64,000 bases of DNA from JAVBJV01 sp031555315 (lineage in GTDB: Bacteria; Pseudomonadota; Alphaproteobacteria; Acetobacterales; Acetobacteraceae): contig JAVBUO010000022.1 of the NCBI GenBank assembly GCA_031555315.1, positions 12,550 to 76,549 of the forward strand, given 5' to 3'. Under the pieces are notes generated by a model. The model was not told the DNA's origin. It did no database searches and was given only the letters and a program-made list of their open reading frames with translations. A program made the position numbers and the translations under genes. Shown here one piece after another: positions 35,121-44,519 of this stretch (position 1 is the first letter of the stretch; each line of letters starts with the position of its first letter).

Positions 35121-36335
35121 TCAGTTGCGAAGAAATCGCACCAGATCCGCGCGCAATTCTTCGGCCGACGCGACAAAATTGCCATCCCGCCACTGCGCCT
35201 CGACCTGCGCCAGCACGCGCCCGACCTCTGGCCCCGGCTGCCCCCCCAGCGCCAGCACGTCGCGCCCTTCCAGCGGAAAAACCGGTACCTGGGCGACCGC
35301 GATCGCGGCACGCAGCGCATCCCAGTCGCCGTCCTCGCCCCGCGCCTGCGCCAGCCAGGTCCGTGCACCCAGGTCCGGGCGCGGGTCGTGCCGCCCACCG
35401 TCGCTTTGCGCATACAGCGCCTGGCGGATCGTCCGCGGATCTATCTGCGGGATCTCGCCCCGGCACATGCCCGCCAGACGCCCGGCCTCGGCGCGCGACA
35501 TCCGCCAGCGCGCCGCCAGGGCTTCGATATCGGTACCCGCGCGCAACAACGCCGCCAGCCGCAGCAATGCGCATACCGGCGCCCCCAGCACGACCAGCCG
35601 TTCGAAACAGGCCAGCGGCCCGGCCTCGGGCAAGATCGCGTCCAGCACGCCGGTCTCGCGCATCAGCCGCACCGCGGCGCGCGGATCGGGCGCGGCGAGG
35701 ATACGCTTCACCTCGCTCCACACCCGCTCGGCGGACAGGTGCCGCAAACCTGCCAGCCCCCCGCGGATAGCGGTCATGGCTTCGGCATCCGGCGTGCCGT
35801 GCGCGTAGCGCGCATGAAAACGGAAAAACCGCAGGATGCGCAGATAATCCTCGGCGATACGCACCGACGCCTGCCCGACGAAGCGCACCCGCCCGGCGCG
35901 CAGATCCTCGGCACCGCCGAACCAGTCGTACACACCGCCGTCGCGGTCCATCGACATCGCATTGATCGTGAAGTCGCGCCGTTCGGCATCCTCGCGCCAG
36001 TCGGTGCTGAAGGCGACGGTGGCGCGCCGCCCGTCGGTCGCCACATCGCGGCGCAGCGTCGTCACCTCGAACCCGCGACCGGCGGAGATCGCCGTCACCG
36101 TGCCGTGGCCGATCCCGGTCGGCGCCGATTTCAGCCCCGCCGTGCGCAGCGCCGCGATCACGTCCTCGGGCAGGCGCGGCGTCGCCAGATCGACGTCGGC
36201 CACCGCCTGCCCGGCCAGCGCATCGCGCACCGCGCCACCGACGATGCGCGCCTCGGGCAGCGCCGCCATCACCGCCTGCAATGCCGGATCGCGCAGGAAA
36301 TCCGGTGCGGGGATGCGAAAGGTCGGCTGGATCAT
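35121..36335 (-). CDS. cca: CCA tRNA nucleotidyltransferase / poly(A) polymerase family
   Basis: 404 aa. Class II nucleotidyltransferase that adds or repairs the 3' CCA end of tRNAs. Start at the ATG of MIQPTFRIPAPDFLRD; upstream sequence in frame belongs to the overlapping neighbour. GGAVRDALAGQAVADVDLAT carries the metal-binding D47 and D49. RRDFTINAMSMD and RIAEDYLRILRFFRFHARYA are the conserved nucleotide-recognition motifs. The C-terminal half is helical and divergent. No HD phosphohydrolase domain. The lone tRNA in the window does not encode CCA, consistent with need for the enzyme. Confidence 0.93.
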   Translation of the reverse strand: MIQPTFRIPAPDFLRDPALQAVMAALPEARIVGGAVRDALAGQAVADVDLATPRLPEDVIAALRTAGLKSAPTGIGHGTVTAISAGRGFEVTTLRRDVATDGRRATVAFSTDWREDAERRDFTINAMSMDRDGGVYDWFGGAEDLRAGRVRFVGQASVRIAEDYLRILRFFRFHARYAHGTPDAEAMTAIRGGLAGLRHLSAERVWSEVKRILAAPDPRAAVRLMRETGVLDAILPEAGPLACFERLVVLGAPVCALLRLAALLRAGTDIEALAARWRMSRAEAGRLAGMCRGEIPQIDPRTIRQALYAQSDGGRHDPRPDLGARTWLAQARGEDGDWDALRAAIAVAQVPVFPLEGRDVLALGGQPGPEVGRVLAQVEAQWRDGNFVASAEELRADLVRFLRN

Positions 36336-36345
36336 GCGCCGGCGT

Positions 36346-36582
36346 TCATCGCGCGCCGGACTGCGCGGGCACCAGAACGCCGTTCTCGATACGGGCGGGA
36401 ACATAAGACCCGCCGCGCCGGCCGAACCCGTACCACACGGCACAGACCAGAGAAAGAACCACGACCAGCACGGCCAGAAACAGGAACCGCCGCGCCGGCT
36501 CCATGCCTGGATGCAGCGCCCGCCACAGCCAAAAGGCACAACACGCCATCAACAGCAGCCAGGCTTCGAACAGGTACGGCAT
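36346..36582 (-). CDS. DUF6111 family small membrane protein
   Basis: 78 aa. Two hydrophobic segments (about 4-22 LFEAWLLLMACCAFWLWRAL and 32-52 FLFLAVLVVVLSLVCAVWYG) are followed by a short cytoplasmic or periplasmic tail with GSYVPARIENGVLVPAQ, the signature I associate with DUF6111. The family is alphaproteobacterial and of unknown function. Its start overlaps the stop of the NUDIX gene by one base (TAATG), and cca begins 10 bases after its stop, so it sits inside a coupled DUF1285-NUDIX-DUF6111-cca operon. Confidence 0.85.
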   Translation of the reverse strand: MPYLFEAWLLLMACCAFWLWRALHPGMEPARRFLFLAVLVVVLSLVCAVWYGFGRRGGSYVPARIENGVLVPAQSGAR

Positions 36583-37184
36583 TACGACCGGTCGCGTAGC
36601 ACATTCGCCAGGCCGAGCAAAATGGTCGCGGTCGCCCCCCAGATATGTTGTGTCGGATGCGGCCAGACCCAGTATTCACGCCGCGCGCCACGGAACATCG
36701 CGCTCTCGCGGCGCGGCGCCGCCGGGTCCAGCACGGTGGACAGCGGCAGTTCGAAAATCTCCTCGACCTCGGCCGGGTTCGGCGCAAGCTCGACATCGGG
36801 ATCCAGCAGCCCGACCACCGGCGAGACCAGATACCCCGTGCCGGTGATATGATCGGGCAGCCGGCCGACCAGTTCCACGGCGGCACGCGGCAGGGAAACC
36901 TCTTCCTCGGCCTCGCGCAGGGCCGTGGCTTCGCAGTCGGCGTCGCCCGGGTCCATCCGCCCGCCCGGAAACGCCACCTGTCCGGCATGCGAATTGAGTG
37001 TTCGGGTCCGGCGCGTCAGCAGCACGCCCGGCGACGCATGCAGCACGATCGGCACCAGCACCGCGGCCGGGATCAGTACCGGCGCGTCGCCTGCGTAGGT
37101 GTCCAGATCCGGCGCATTGCCCGGCATGGCGATCACCCGTGCCGACGCCTTGGCCAGTTGCGCGCGCAACTGTTCGGGGGTCAT
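36582..37184 (-). CDS. NUDIX hydrolase, CoA pyrophosphatase type
   Basis: 200 aa. Start at the ATG of MTPEQLRAQLAKAS inside the ATGA overlap with the upstream DUF1285 gene. RRTRTLNSHAGQVAFPGGRM leads into the NUDIX box (DPGDADCEATALREAEEEVS). Compared with the strict consensus the first glutamate position is Asp and the late Gly is Ser; the first is usual in CoA-pyrophosphatase members. RLPDHITGTGYLVSPVVGLL and VWPHPTQHIWGATATILLGL match that subgroup, which cleaves CoA to 4'-phosphopantetheine and 3',5'-ADP. Confidence 0.92.
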   Translation of the reverse strand: MTPEQLRAQLAKASARVIAMPGNAPDLDTYAGDAPVLIPAAVLVPIVLHASPGVLLTRRTRTLNSHAGQVAFPGGRMDPGDADCEATALREAEEEVSLPRAAVELVGRLPDHITGTGYLVSPVVGLLDPDVELAPNPAEVEEIFELPLSTVLDPAAPRRESAMFRGARREYWVWPHPTQHIWGATATILLGLANVLRDRS

Positions 37185-37738
37185 GCGCCGGTTTCCCCGA
37201 GCGGAAAGAACGCACCGTTGCTCCACACACCGATGATCGCCACGCCGTCGATCGCATCCGGCACGCCCAACGCCACCAGTTCGTAATAGACCGCGCGGCT
37301 GATCCGCGCCTCGAGCCCCGGACGCACCGTCACGTACAGCGCCGGCGCGACATCGGGGCCGGCCTGTTCCCTGCGGATCGGATGATCCGGTCCGGCTTCG
37401 AAAATATCGTCGCAATTGGTGCGGAAACTGAGCACCTGATCGTGCCCGACGCCGCGCCAGTGCATCTCGACGGCCAGAAACGGCGCATCCTCGACGACGA
37501 TGCGCCCGCGTTCCGCAGGTGTTTCCAGCACGTAACCGCCATCGGCCTCGCGTTTTAGTACGGATGCGAACAGACAGACCAGTTCCTTACGGCCGATCGG
37601 CGAACCCTGATACAGCCAGGTTCCGTCGCGGCGGATGACGAACGGCATATCGCCACAATCCACACGCCGCGGCGCCGGCTTAGCCGCCGTGCGCATACTT
37701 GATACCGGATTGTCGCGATGGTCATGCATTTGTCCCAT
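37181..37738 (-). CDS. DUF1285 domain protein
   Basis: 185 aa. The chosen ATG (MGQMHDHRDN) is preceded by GGAAGGTGA at good spacing. The family core begins with CGDMPFVIRRDGTWLYQGSP and IGRKELVCLFASVLKREADG, then TPAERGRIVVEDAPFLAVEM. No enzyme motif; the fold is known from structural genomics but its role is not. First gene of the operon with the NUDIX hydrolase, DUF6111 and cca. It diverges from moxR across about 120 bases that must hold both promoters. Confidence 0.88.
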   Translation of the reverse strand: MGQMHDHRDNPVSSMRTAAKPAPRRVDCGDMPFVIRRDGTWLYQGSPIGRKELVCLFASVLKREADGGYVLETPAERGRIVVEDAPFLAVEMHWRGVGHDQVLSFRTNCDDIFEAGPDHPIRREQAGPDVAPALYVTVRPGLEARISRAVYYELVALGVPDAIDGVAIIGVWSNGAFFPLGETGA

Positions 37739-37858
37739 GCTTGTCACCTTCCATCCTGTATTCCCGGCGATGCTGTGTTACACGCTATCGGTCATTACCA
37801 ACCAGATATAGGGTGCCGGTCCAGCCCTGTTGAGGCCCCAGACGGAGTTTCTTGTCCC

Positions 37859-38848
37859 ATGCTGCTGTCCGAAACCGACGCGATCACTGTTGCCGACCGC
37901 CTGAAAGAGCGGATTGCAGCCGTCAGGGGCGCCGTCGGCCAGGTCATCTTCGGGCAGCAGCAGGTGGTCGACGAAACCCTGATCGCCCTGCTGTCGGGCG
38001 GGCATGCACTGCTGGTCGGCGTGCCTGGCCTCGGCAAGACCAAACTGGTCGAAACCCTGGGGATCGTACTGGGGCTGAGCACCAAACGCGTACAGTTCAC
38101 CCCCGACCTGATGCCGGCCGACATCGTCGGCTCCGACGTGCTCGAGGAAGGGGCGGACGGCAAGCGTTCGTTCCGCTTCATTCCCGGCCCGGTGTTCGGG
38201 CAGTTGCTGATGGCCGACGAGATCAACCGCGCCAGCCCGCGCACCCAGTCGGCGCTGCTGCAGGCCATGCAGGAAGGTCATGTTACCGTCGGCGGCACCC
38301 GGTACGCATTGCCGCAACCGTTCCACGTGCTCGCCACCCAGAACCCGCTCGAACAGGAGGGCACGTATCCGCTGCCCGAAGCGCAGCTCGACCGGTTTCT
38401 GCTCGAAGTCACCATCACCTACCCCAATCCGGACGCCGAGCGCGCCATGTTGCTGGCCACCACCGGCGCCAGCGAAACCGTGCCGCAGCCCACCATCACC
38501 GCGCAGGATCTGGCCGACACCCAAAAACTGGTCCGCGCGCTGCCGGTGGGGGAAAGCGTTCTGGAAGCCATCCTCAATCTGGTGCGCAGCGGCCGTCCCG
38601 AAAGCAGCGACATCGAAACCGTGCGCCGCCACGTCGCCTGGGGGCCGGGGCCGCGCGCCGCACAGGCGCTGATGCTCGCCACACGGGCCCGCGCGCTGCT
38701 CGACGGACGCCTCGCCCCTTCGGTCGACGACGTCGCGGCGCTCGCCCATCCGGTGCTGCGCCATCGCATGGCGCTGGGATTTTCGGCGCGCGCCGAAGGG
38801 ATCGCATTGTCCGGCGTGATCGACGATCTGATCAGCCGCCTGGGATGA
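37859..38848 (+). CDS. MoxR family AAA+ ATPase
   Basis: 329 aa. Start at MLLSETDAITVADRL. Walker A GVPGLGKTKLVETLG, Walker B with LLMADEINRASPRTQSALLQ, sensor 1 LATQNPLEQEGTYPLPEAQL, and the C-terminal lid with RHRMALGFSARAEGI. MoxR ATPases act as chaperones for maturation or remodelling of VWA-domain and membrane complexes. Its stop shares ATGA with the DUF58 gene, and two more membrane/VWA genes follow, the standard alphaproteobacterial order. Confidence 0.95.
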   Translation: MLLSETDAITVADRLKERIAAVRGAVGQVIFGQQQVVDETLIALLSGGHALLVGVPGLGKTKLVETLGIVLGLSTKRVQFTPDLMPADIVGSDVLEEGADGKRSFRFIPGPVFGQLLMADEINRASPRTQSALLQAMQEGHVTVGGTRYALPQPFHVLATQNPLEQEGTYPLPEAQLDRFLLEVTITYPNPDAERAMLLATTGASETVPQPTITAQDLADTQKLVRALPVGESVLEAILNLVRSGRPESSDIETVRRHVAWGPGPRAAQALMLATRARALLDGRLAPSVDDVAALAHPVLRHRMALGFSARAEGIALSGVIDDLISRLG

Positions 38849-39690
38849 CCGCGGCGCTGCACACCGCCGAACGTCTGGCCGCCCAGCTACCGCCGCTGCT
38901 GGCCGCCGCCCTGCGCGTCGCGCACACGATCGCCCAGGGCGTGCATGGGCGGCGGCGCACCGGGCAGGGCGAAAGCTTTTGGCAGTTCCGCCCGTATCAG
39001 ACCGGCGACACGCCGAACCGCATCGACTGGCGCCAGACCGCCAAGGGCGATCGCGTTCATGTGCGCGAAACCGAATGGGAAGCCGCGCAGACCGTGTATC
39101 TGTGGTGCGATCCTTCGTCCTCGATGCGCTGGCGCTCGCGCCTCGCGCCGCAGGAAAAACGGACACGCGCGCAGATCCTGACGCTGGCGCTGGCCGCGCT
39201 GCTGCTGCGCGGCGGCGAGCATGTGCGCCTGCCCGGCACATCGGCGCACGCCTACACGCACCCGCGGATGCTCGACCACATGGCGCACGTCCTCGACACG
39301 CAGGACGATGCCGCGCCGGTTTTCGCCGTACCGCGGCATGCCTGCGTGGTGATGATCGGCGACTTTCTCGACCCGGCCGACACCTGGCGCAACGTTTTCA
39401 CCCACTTCGCCGCGCAATCGGTGCACGGGCATCTGCTGCAGGTGCTCGACCCGGCCGAGGTCTCGCTGCCCTGGAACGGACATGTGCAGTTCTCGGGCCT
39501 GGAAGGCGAAGGCACTTACCGCGCGCCGCGCGTCGACGTGCTGCGCCCCGCCTATGCCGACGCACTGGCGGCGCACCGCGATGCGCTGCGCAGCATGACG
39601 CGCGACATCGGCTGGTCGTTCGCCACACATCAGACCGACCATGCGCCGGAAACCGCGCTGCTGGCGCTGTATATGGCCATCGCGGCATGA
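38845..39690 (+). CDS. DUF58 domain protein
   Basis: 281 aa cytoplasmic protein. The start is the ATG overlapping the moxR stop. DUF58 core: GRRRTGQGESFWQFRPYQTG, DTPNRIDWRQTAKGDRVHVR and the D-x-S-x-S-like metal site in LWCDPSSSMRW, part of a von Willebrand A fold. The C-terminal half keeps the VWA pattern (CVVMIGDFLDPADTW). These proteins work with MoxR; a role in envelope integrity or stress is reported for some operons. The next gene overlaps by four bases. Confidence 0.92.
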   Translation: MTAALHTAERLAAQLPPLLAAALRVAHTIAQGVHGRRRTGQGESFWQFRPYQTGDTPNRIDWRQTAKGDRVHVRETEWEAAQTVYLWCDPSSSMRWRSRLAPQEKRTRAQILTLALAALLLRGGEHVRLPGTSAHAYTHPRMLDHMAHVLDTQDDAAPVFAVPRHACVVMIGDFLDPADTWRNVFTHFAAQSVHGHLLQVLDPAEVSLPWNGHVQFSGLEGEGTYRAPRVDVLRPAYADALAAHRDALRSMTRDIGWSFATHQTDHAPETALLALYMAIAA

Positions 39691-42332
39691 GCGTGCTGGG
39701 CATTTCCTTCCTGTCGCCGCTGCTGCTGCTGGCCCTGCCGGCGCTGCCGCTGCTGTGGTTCCTGCTGCGCCTCACGCCGCCGGCGCCGCGCCGGCAGGCC
39801 TTTCCCGCCCTGCGCCTGCTGCTGGGGCTGAAAAACGCCGAACAGACGCCGGCCGGCACGCCGTGGTGGCTGCTGGCACTGCGCATGCTGGCGCTGGCGC
39901 TGGTCATCCTCGGGCTGGCGCGTCCGGTCTTCGACAACGGCGTCGTTCTGCCCGGCACGGGACCGGTGCTGGCGGTGATCGACAACGGCTGGGCGGCAGC
40001 GCGCAACTGGCCGACACGGATCGCCGCGCTCGACGCCCTGCTGCTGCGTGCCGAACGCGACGGCCGGCCGGTCGCGCTGCTGACCACCGCGCGTTCCCCG
40101 CGCGACGAAGCGCCGCAGACCCTCGCCCCGATGCCGGCCGCCGAGGCGCGCGCCCGGCTGGCCGCACTGCAACCGTTGCCCTGGACGCCCGAACACGCCG
40201 CAGCGGCCGAGGCGCTGCACGGCTGGCAGCATCCGGGCGGCACCGTTCTTTACCTGGCCGATGGCATCCATCACGGCGCCGGGTCCGATGCCTTCGCCGC
40301 CGCACTGGCCGCAGCGGGCACGGTCAGCGAACTGCGCGACGACACATCCACCACGCGCATCCTGCTGCCGCCGCGCCTTGAAGCCGGACGGTTGATCGCG
40401 CAGGCGGCGCGCACGCCCGCGGCGCGCACCGAGACCATCGCGGTGCTGGCCCGCACCGGCGACGGCCGCACGCTGGCGCGCACCGAGATTCCGCTGGAAA
40501 CAGGCGCCACGCAGGGCAGCGCCGCCATCGACCTGCCATCCGAGCTGCGCAACCGGCTGCTGCGACTCGACATCGAGAACGAAGCCAGTGCCGGCGCCAG
40601 CATCCTGCTCGACGAACGCTGGCGGCGACGCCCGGTGGGGTTGCTCGCCAGTTCCGACGAAAGCGCCGACACGCCGCTGCTCGGCGATCTGTATTACCTG
40701 ACGCGCGCGCTGGCCCCCACGGCCGAAATCCGCCGCGGGGCGCTGGTGGATCTGCTGGCGCGCGACATCGCCATCATCGTGCTGGCCGACCGCGCGATTC
40801 CCGACGGTCCGGAACGCGACCAGTTGACCGCCTGGGTCGAGAAAGGCGGGCTGCTGCTGCGTTTTGCCGGGCCGAACAGCACCGACCTGCACGACCCGCT
40901 GCTGCCGGTGCCGCTGCGCCGCGGCGACCGCCAACTGGGCGGCGCGATGTCGTGGTCGCAGCCCGCCCGGCTGGCGCCGTTCCCCGCCGCATCGCCGTTC
41001 GCGGGGCTGGCGGTGCCTGGCGATATCCGCATCGAACGCCAGATCCTCGCCCAACCGGTCCCGCTGCTCGGCGAACGCACCTGGGCGGCGCTGGAAGACG
41101 GCACGCCGCTGGTCACCAGCGCGGCACGCGGCGCGGGGCAGGTGGTGCTGTTCCACGTCACCGCCAATGCCGACTGGTCGAACCTGCCGCTCTCGGGCCT
41201 GTTCGTCGCCATGCTCGAACGGCTGGTGCAGATGGCCGCCGGCGTCGCAGGTAGCGACACCGATACGCTGCTGGCCCCGGCCGCCATGCTGGACGGGTTC
41301 GGCCAGTTGACCGCCCCGCCCCCCGCCGCTGTCGGCCTGCGCGCCGACGCGATCGCCAGTACCGAAGCCACACCGCGCCACCCGCCGGGCCTTTACGGGC
41401 CCGAGGCGGCGCGCCGGGCGCTGAACCTGACCACCACGCTGCCCCCGCTGCAAACCGCAATGCCGATTACCGGTGCGCAGCAGATCCCCATCGGCACGGC
41501 AGCCGGTGAACGCAGCCTCGGTCCGCCTCTGCTGGCAGCTGCGTTTTTACTGCTGCTGGCCGATCTGCTGGTCGCGCTGTCGTTGCGCGGGCTGCTGCTG
41601 CGGGCAGCGATGGTGCTGATCGCCTTCTCCGCGCCTGCTGCCCAGGCGCAGGACGTCTCGCCCGCACTGAACACGCACCTTGCCTATGTCGTCACCGGCG
41701 ACGCCGAGGTCGATACCACGTCACGGGCCGGACTGACGGCGCTGTCCACCTTCGTCAACCAGCGCACCGCCGCCGTGCTGGCGGAACCGCACGGCGTAAC
41801 CCCGGGGCGCGATCCGCTGGAATTCTATCCGCTGCTCTACTGGCCGCTGACCGCGCAGCAGGCTGCACCGGACGCCAAAACCAGCGAAGCGATCAACCAG
41901 TTCATGCGTAACGGCGGCATCGTCCTGTTCGACATGCGTTCGCCGACCGCCGGCGAGGCCGTCCTGCGGCGCGTCACGCAGGGCCTGTCGATCCCGCCGC
42001 TCGCCCGGCTGACCGGCGCGCACGTTCTGACCCGCGCCTTCTATCTTCTGTCGCGCTTTCCGGGCCGCTTCGACGACCCCAACGTCTGGGTGGCGCGCGA
42101 GGCGGATCGCGAGAACGACAGCATCACGCCGGTGATCATCGGCGCCAACAACTGGGCCGCCGCCTGGGCACTGGGCGAACAGCCGCAGGTTTTCTCCATG
42201 TATCGCGCCGGCCCCGACCAGCAGACGCTGGCGATGCGGTTCGGAGCCAATCTGGTGATCTATGCGCTGACCGGAAACTACAAGGGCGACCAGGTGCATC
42301 TGCCCGCCCTGATGGAACGGCTGGGCCGATGA
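39687..42332 (+). CDS. BatA-like membrane protein with DUF4159 domain
   Basis: 881 aa. The N-terminal BatA/aerotolerance-type region has two membrane helices (about 5-27, 56-78) around PPAPRRQAFPALRLLLGL. A long periplasmic part follows; another hydrophobic segment near 615-650 (LLAAAFLLLLADLLVALSLR) leads to the C-terminal DUF4159 domain with LNTHLAYVVTGDAEVDTTSR, FYPLLYWPL and NGGIVLFDMRS. DUF4159 has a glutamine-amidotransferase-like fold, but no catalytic Cys-His-Glu triad is evident. Third gene of the MoxR operon: its start overlaps the DUF58 stop (ATGA), and only seven bases separate it from the next gene. Confidence 0.92.
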   Translation: MSVLGISFLSPLLLLALPALPLLWFLLRLTPPAPRRQAFPALRLLLGLKNAEQTPAGTPWWLLALRMLALALVILGLARPVFDNGVVLPGTGPVLAVIDNGWAAARNWPTRIAALDALLLRAERDGRPVALLTTARSPRDEAPQTLAPMPAAEARARLAALQPLPWTPEHAAAAEALHGWQHPGGTVLYLADGIHHGAGSDAFAAALAAAGTVSELRDDTSTTRILLPPRLEAGRLIAQAARTPAARTETIAVLARTGDGRTLARTEIPLETGATQGSAAIDLPSELRNRLLRLDIENEASAGASILLDERWRRRPVGLLASSDESADTPLLGDLYYLTRALAPTAEIRRGALVDLLARDIAIIVLADRAIPDGPERDQLTAWVEKGGLLLRFAGPNSTDLHDPLLPVPLRRGDRQLGGAMSWSQPARLAPFPAASPFAGLAVPGDIRIERQILAQPVPLLGERTWAALEDGTPLVTSAARGAGQVVLFHVTANADWSNLPLSGLFVAMLERLVQMAAGVAGSDTDTLLAPAAMLDGFGQLTAPPPAAVGLRADAIASTEATPRHPPGLYGPEAARRALNLTTTLPPLQTAMPITGAQQIPIGTAAGERSLGPPLLAAAFLLLLADLLVALSLRGLLLRAAMVLIAFSAPAAQAQDVSPALNTHLAYVVTGDAEVDTTSRAGLTALSTFVNQRTAAVLAEPHGVTPGRDPLEFYPLLYWPLTAQQAAPDAKTSEAINQFMRNGGIVLFDMRSPTAGEAVLRRVTQGLSIPPLARLTGAHVLTRAFYLLSRFPGRFDDPNVWVAREADRENDSITPVIIGANNWAAAWALGEQPQVFSMYRAGPDQQTLAMRFGANLVIYALTGNYKGDQVHLPALMERLGR

Positions 42333-42339
42333 ACACACT

Positions 42340-44412
42340 ATGACGAACACGACCGCGACCGCCCTGCACCTCGCCCCGCTGCTGCCCGTATGGGGGCTGG
42401 CGGTGCTCGGCGCTGCGGCGCTGGCCGTCTGCGTCTGGGCGGCCTGGCGGCGCGCGCGCGGCGCCGTCTGGCGGGCAGCGCTGTTCGCGGTGCTGCTCTT
42501 GTGCCTGGGCAATCCGCAGCTGGTGCGCGAGGCCCGCACCCTGCGCCCCGACATCGTGCTGCTGGTCACCGACGAAAGTGCCTCGATGCAGACCGGCGAA
42601 CGCGCCCGCGATGCCGCCGCGGCGCGTGACGCGCTGGCCGAACGGATCGCCCGGCTGCCCGGCCTGGAACTGCGCAGCATCACCGTCCCGGAAGCCGGCA
42701 ATGCCGGCACGCGCCTGTTCGACGCAACGGCCCGCGCCCTGGCCGACATTCCGCGCCCCCGCCTGGCCGGCGTGCTGATGCTGACCGACGGGCAGGTGCA
42801 CGACGCCCCGTCGGCCCCGGATTTCGACGCCCCGCTGCATGTGCTGATCCCGGCGCGCGGCGAGGAAACCGACCGGCAGTTGCGCATCCTCGAAGCGCCG
42901 GGTTTCGGCATGGTGGGGCAGGACGTCACCCTACGCGTCATCGCCGAGGATCAGGGACCGGTGGCGCCAGGCGCGCAGCAGACCTCGGCGCGGCTGACCA
43001 TCCGCCACAACGGCGCGACGGCGCGCACCGAAACCATCCGGCTGGGGCGGGAATACCGGTTCACCCTGCCCGTCACGCATAGCGGCACCAATCTGGTCGA
43101 CCTGGAGATCGACCCCCTGTCCGGCGAGGTCTCGACGTCGAACAACCGTCAGATCATTTCCATCAACGGCGTGCGCGACCGGTTGCGGGTGTTGCTGGTC
43201 TCGGGCGAACCGCATCAGGGCGAACGCACCTGGCGGCGCCTGCTGAAGGCCGATGCCGCGGTCGATCTGGTGCACTTCACCATCCTGCGCCCACCCGAGA
43301 AAGACGACCTGACGCCGATGAACGAGCTGTCGCTGATCCCGTTCCCGGTGCGCGAACTGTTCCAGATCAGGCTGCGCGATTTCGATCTGGTGATCTTCGA
43401 CCGGTTCCAGAATCGCGGGCTGCTGCCGTCCATCTATCTGGAGAACATCGCCGATTATGTGCAGGCGGGCGGCGCGCTGCTGTTCAGCGCCGGGCCGGAG
43501 TTCATCGGCGTCGAATCGCTGGCCGGAACGCCGCTGGCGCAGATCCTGCCCGCGCAGCCCGGCGCGATGATCACCGGCGCGTTCCGCCCGCAGATCCCGG
43601 CCACCGGGCAGCGCCATCCGGTCACTGCGAACCTGCCCGGCGCACATGCCGATGCCGCGCCATCCTGGGGACCATGGTACCGGCGCATCACGCCACGCAA
43701 CGTGCGCGGCGACGTGGTGATGACCGACGAACAGAACGTCCCGCTGCTGGTGCTGTCGCACGAAGGACGCGGCCGGGTGGCGATGCTGCTGTCGGACCAG
43801 ATCTGGCTGTGGAGCCGCGGCCATCAGGGCGGCGGCCCGCAGGCCGAACTGCTGCGCCGGGTCGCCCACTGGCTGATGCGCGAGCCCGAACTGGAAGAGG
43901 AAACCCTGGCCGCACGGATCGAGGCCGGGCGGCTGATCGTCGAGCGGCGCAGCCTTTCGACCGCGCCACCGCCCGCGGTCACCGTCACGCCGCCCACCGG
44001 GCCGGCCGTAACCCAGCCGCTGACCGCCACGGCTCCCGGTCAGGCGCGACTGGACATGCCCGCCCCCCTGCCCGGCCCCTGGCAGGTGGACGACGGCACG
44101 CGCCGGGCCTTCGCCGTCACCGGCAGCGCCAACCCGCCCGAGGCCCGCGACCTGCGCGCCACCGCCACGCGCCTGGCATCCGCCGTGCAGGCCAGCCGGG
44201 GCACGATCCGCTTTCTGGGAACGTCCGGCTTGCCGCAGATCCGCAGGACCGCACCCGCCGCCGATGCCGGCGGCGCTGCGTGGATCGGGCTGCGCCAGAA
44301 CCGCGATTACCTGACGACCGGCCTGTCCGTTTCGGCCTTACTGCCGCCATGGTTGGCTTTTATCTTGATTATCGGTCTGGCCATCACCATCTGGTATCGT
44401 GAAAGCCGTTAG
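42340..44412 (+). CDS. Large membrane protein with VWA-like segment, MoxR operon
   Basis: 690 aa. Two N-terminal membrane helices (about 12-34, 44-60). A segment with D-x-S-x-S follows, LLVTDESASMQTGERARDA, which looks like a VWA metal site, then VLMLTDGQVHDAP. A central region resembles a class I amidotransferase fold (RVLLVSGEPHQGERTWRRLL, QAGGALLFSAGPEFIGVESL). One C-terminal anchor, WLAFILIIGLAITIWY. The large domain is probably periplasmic. Family members follow DUF4159 genes in MoxR operons; the biochemical role is unknown. Last gene of the operon. Confidence 0.88.
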   Translation: MTNTTATALHLAPLLPVWGLAVLGAAALAVCVWAAWRRARGAVWRAALFAVLLLCLGNPQLVREARTLRPDIVLLVTDESASMQTGERARDAAAARDALAERIARLPGLELRSITVPEAGNAGTRLFDATARALADIPRPRLAGVLMLTDGQVHDAPSAPDFDAPLHVLIPARGEETDRQLRILEAPGFGMVGQDVTLRVIAEDQGPVAPGAQQTSARLTIRHNGATARTETIRLGREYRFTLPVTHSGTNLVDLEIDPLSGEVSTSNNRQIISINGVRDRLRVLLVSGEPHQGERTWRRLLKADAAVDLVHFTILRPPEKDDLTPMNELSLIPFPVRELFQIRLRDFDLVIFDRFQNRGLLPSIYLENIADYVQAGGALLFSAGPEFIGVESLAGTPLAQILPAQPGAMITGAFRPQIPATGQRHPVTANLPGAHADAAPSWGPWYRRITPRNVRGDVVMTDEQNVPLLVLSHEGRGRVAMLLSDQIWLWSRGHQGGGPQAELLRRVAHWLMREPELEEETLAARIEAGRLIVERRSLSTAPPPAVTVTPPTGPAVTQPLTATAPGQARLDMPAPLPGPWQVDDGTRRAFAVTGSANPPEARDLRATATRLASAVQASRGTIRFLGTSGLPQIRRTAPAADAGGAAWIGLRQNRDYLTTGLSVSALLPPWLAFILIIGLAITIWYRESR

Positions 44413-44519
44413 TATTTATGACGTTTTGTGTTATTATCCTATCGGAATGACAGCATGATGGACGCCTCTTCTTCAGGCATGCGTCCGACGGAATTACGTG
44501 ATAGGGGGTAATGGAATTT

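Noticed and set aside
39630..41453. A 607-codon minus-strand frame opposite the DUF4159 gene
   Set aside because: Antisense shadow: low-complexity Arg/Gln/Gly sequence, and the plus-strand gene is locked in an operon by start/stop overlaps.
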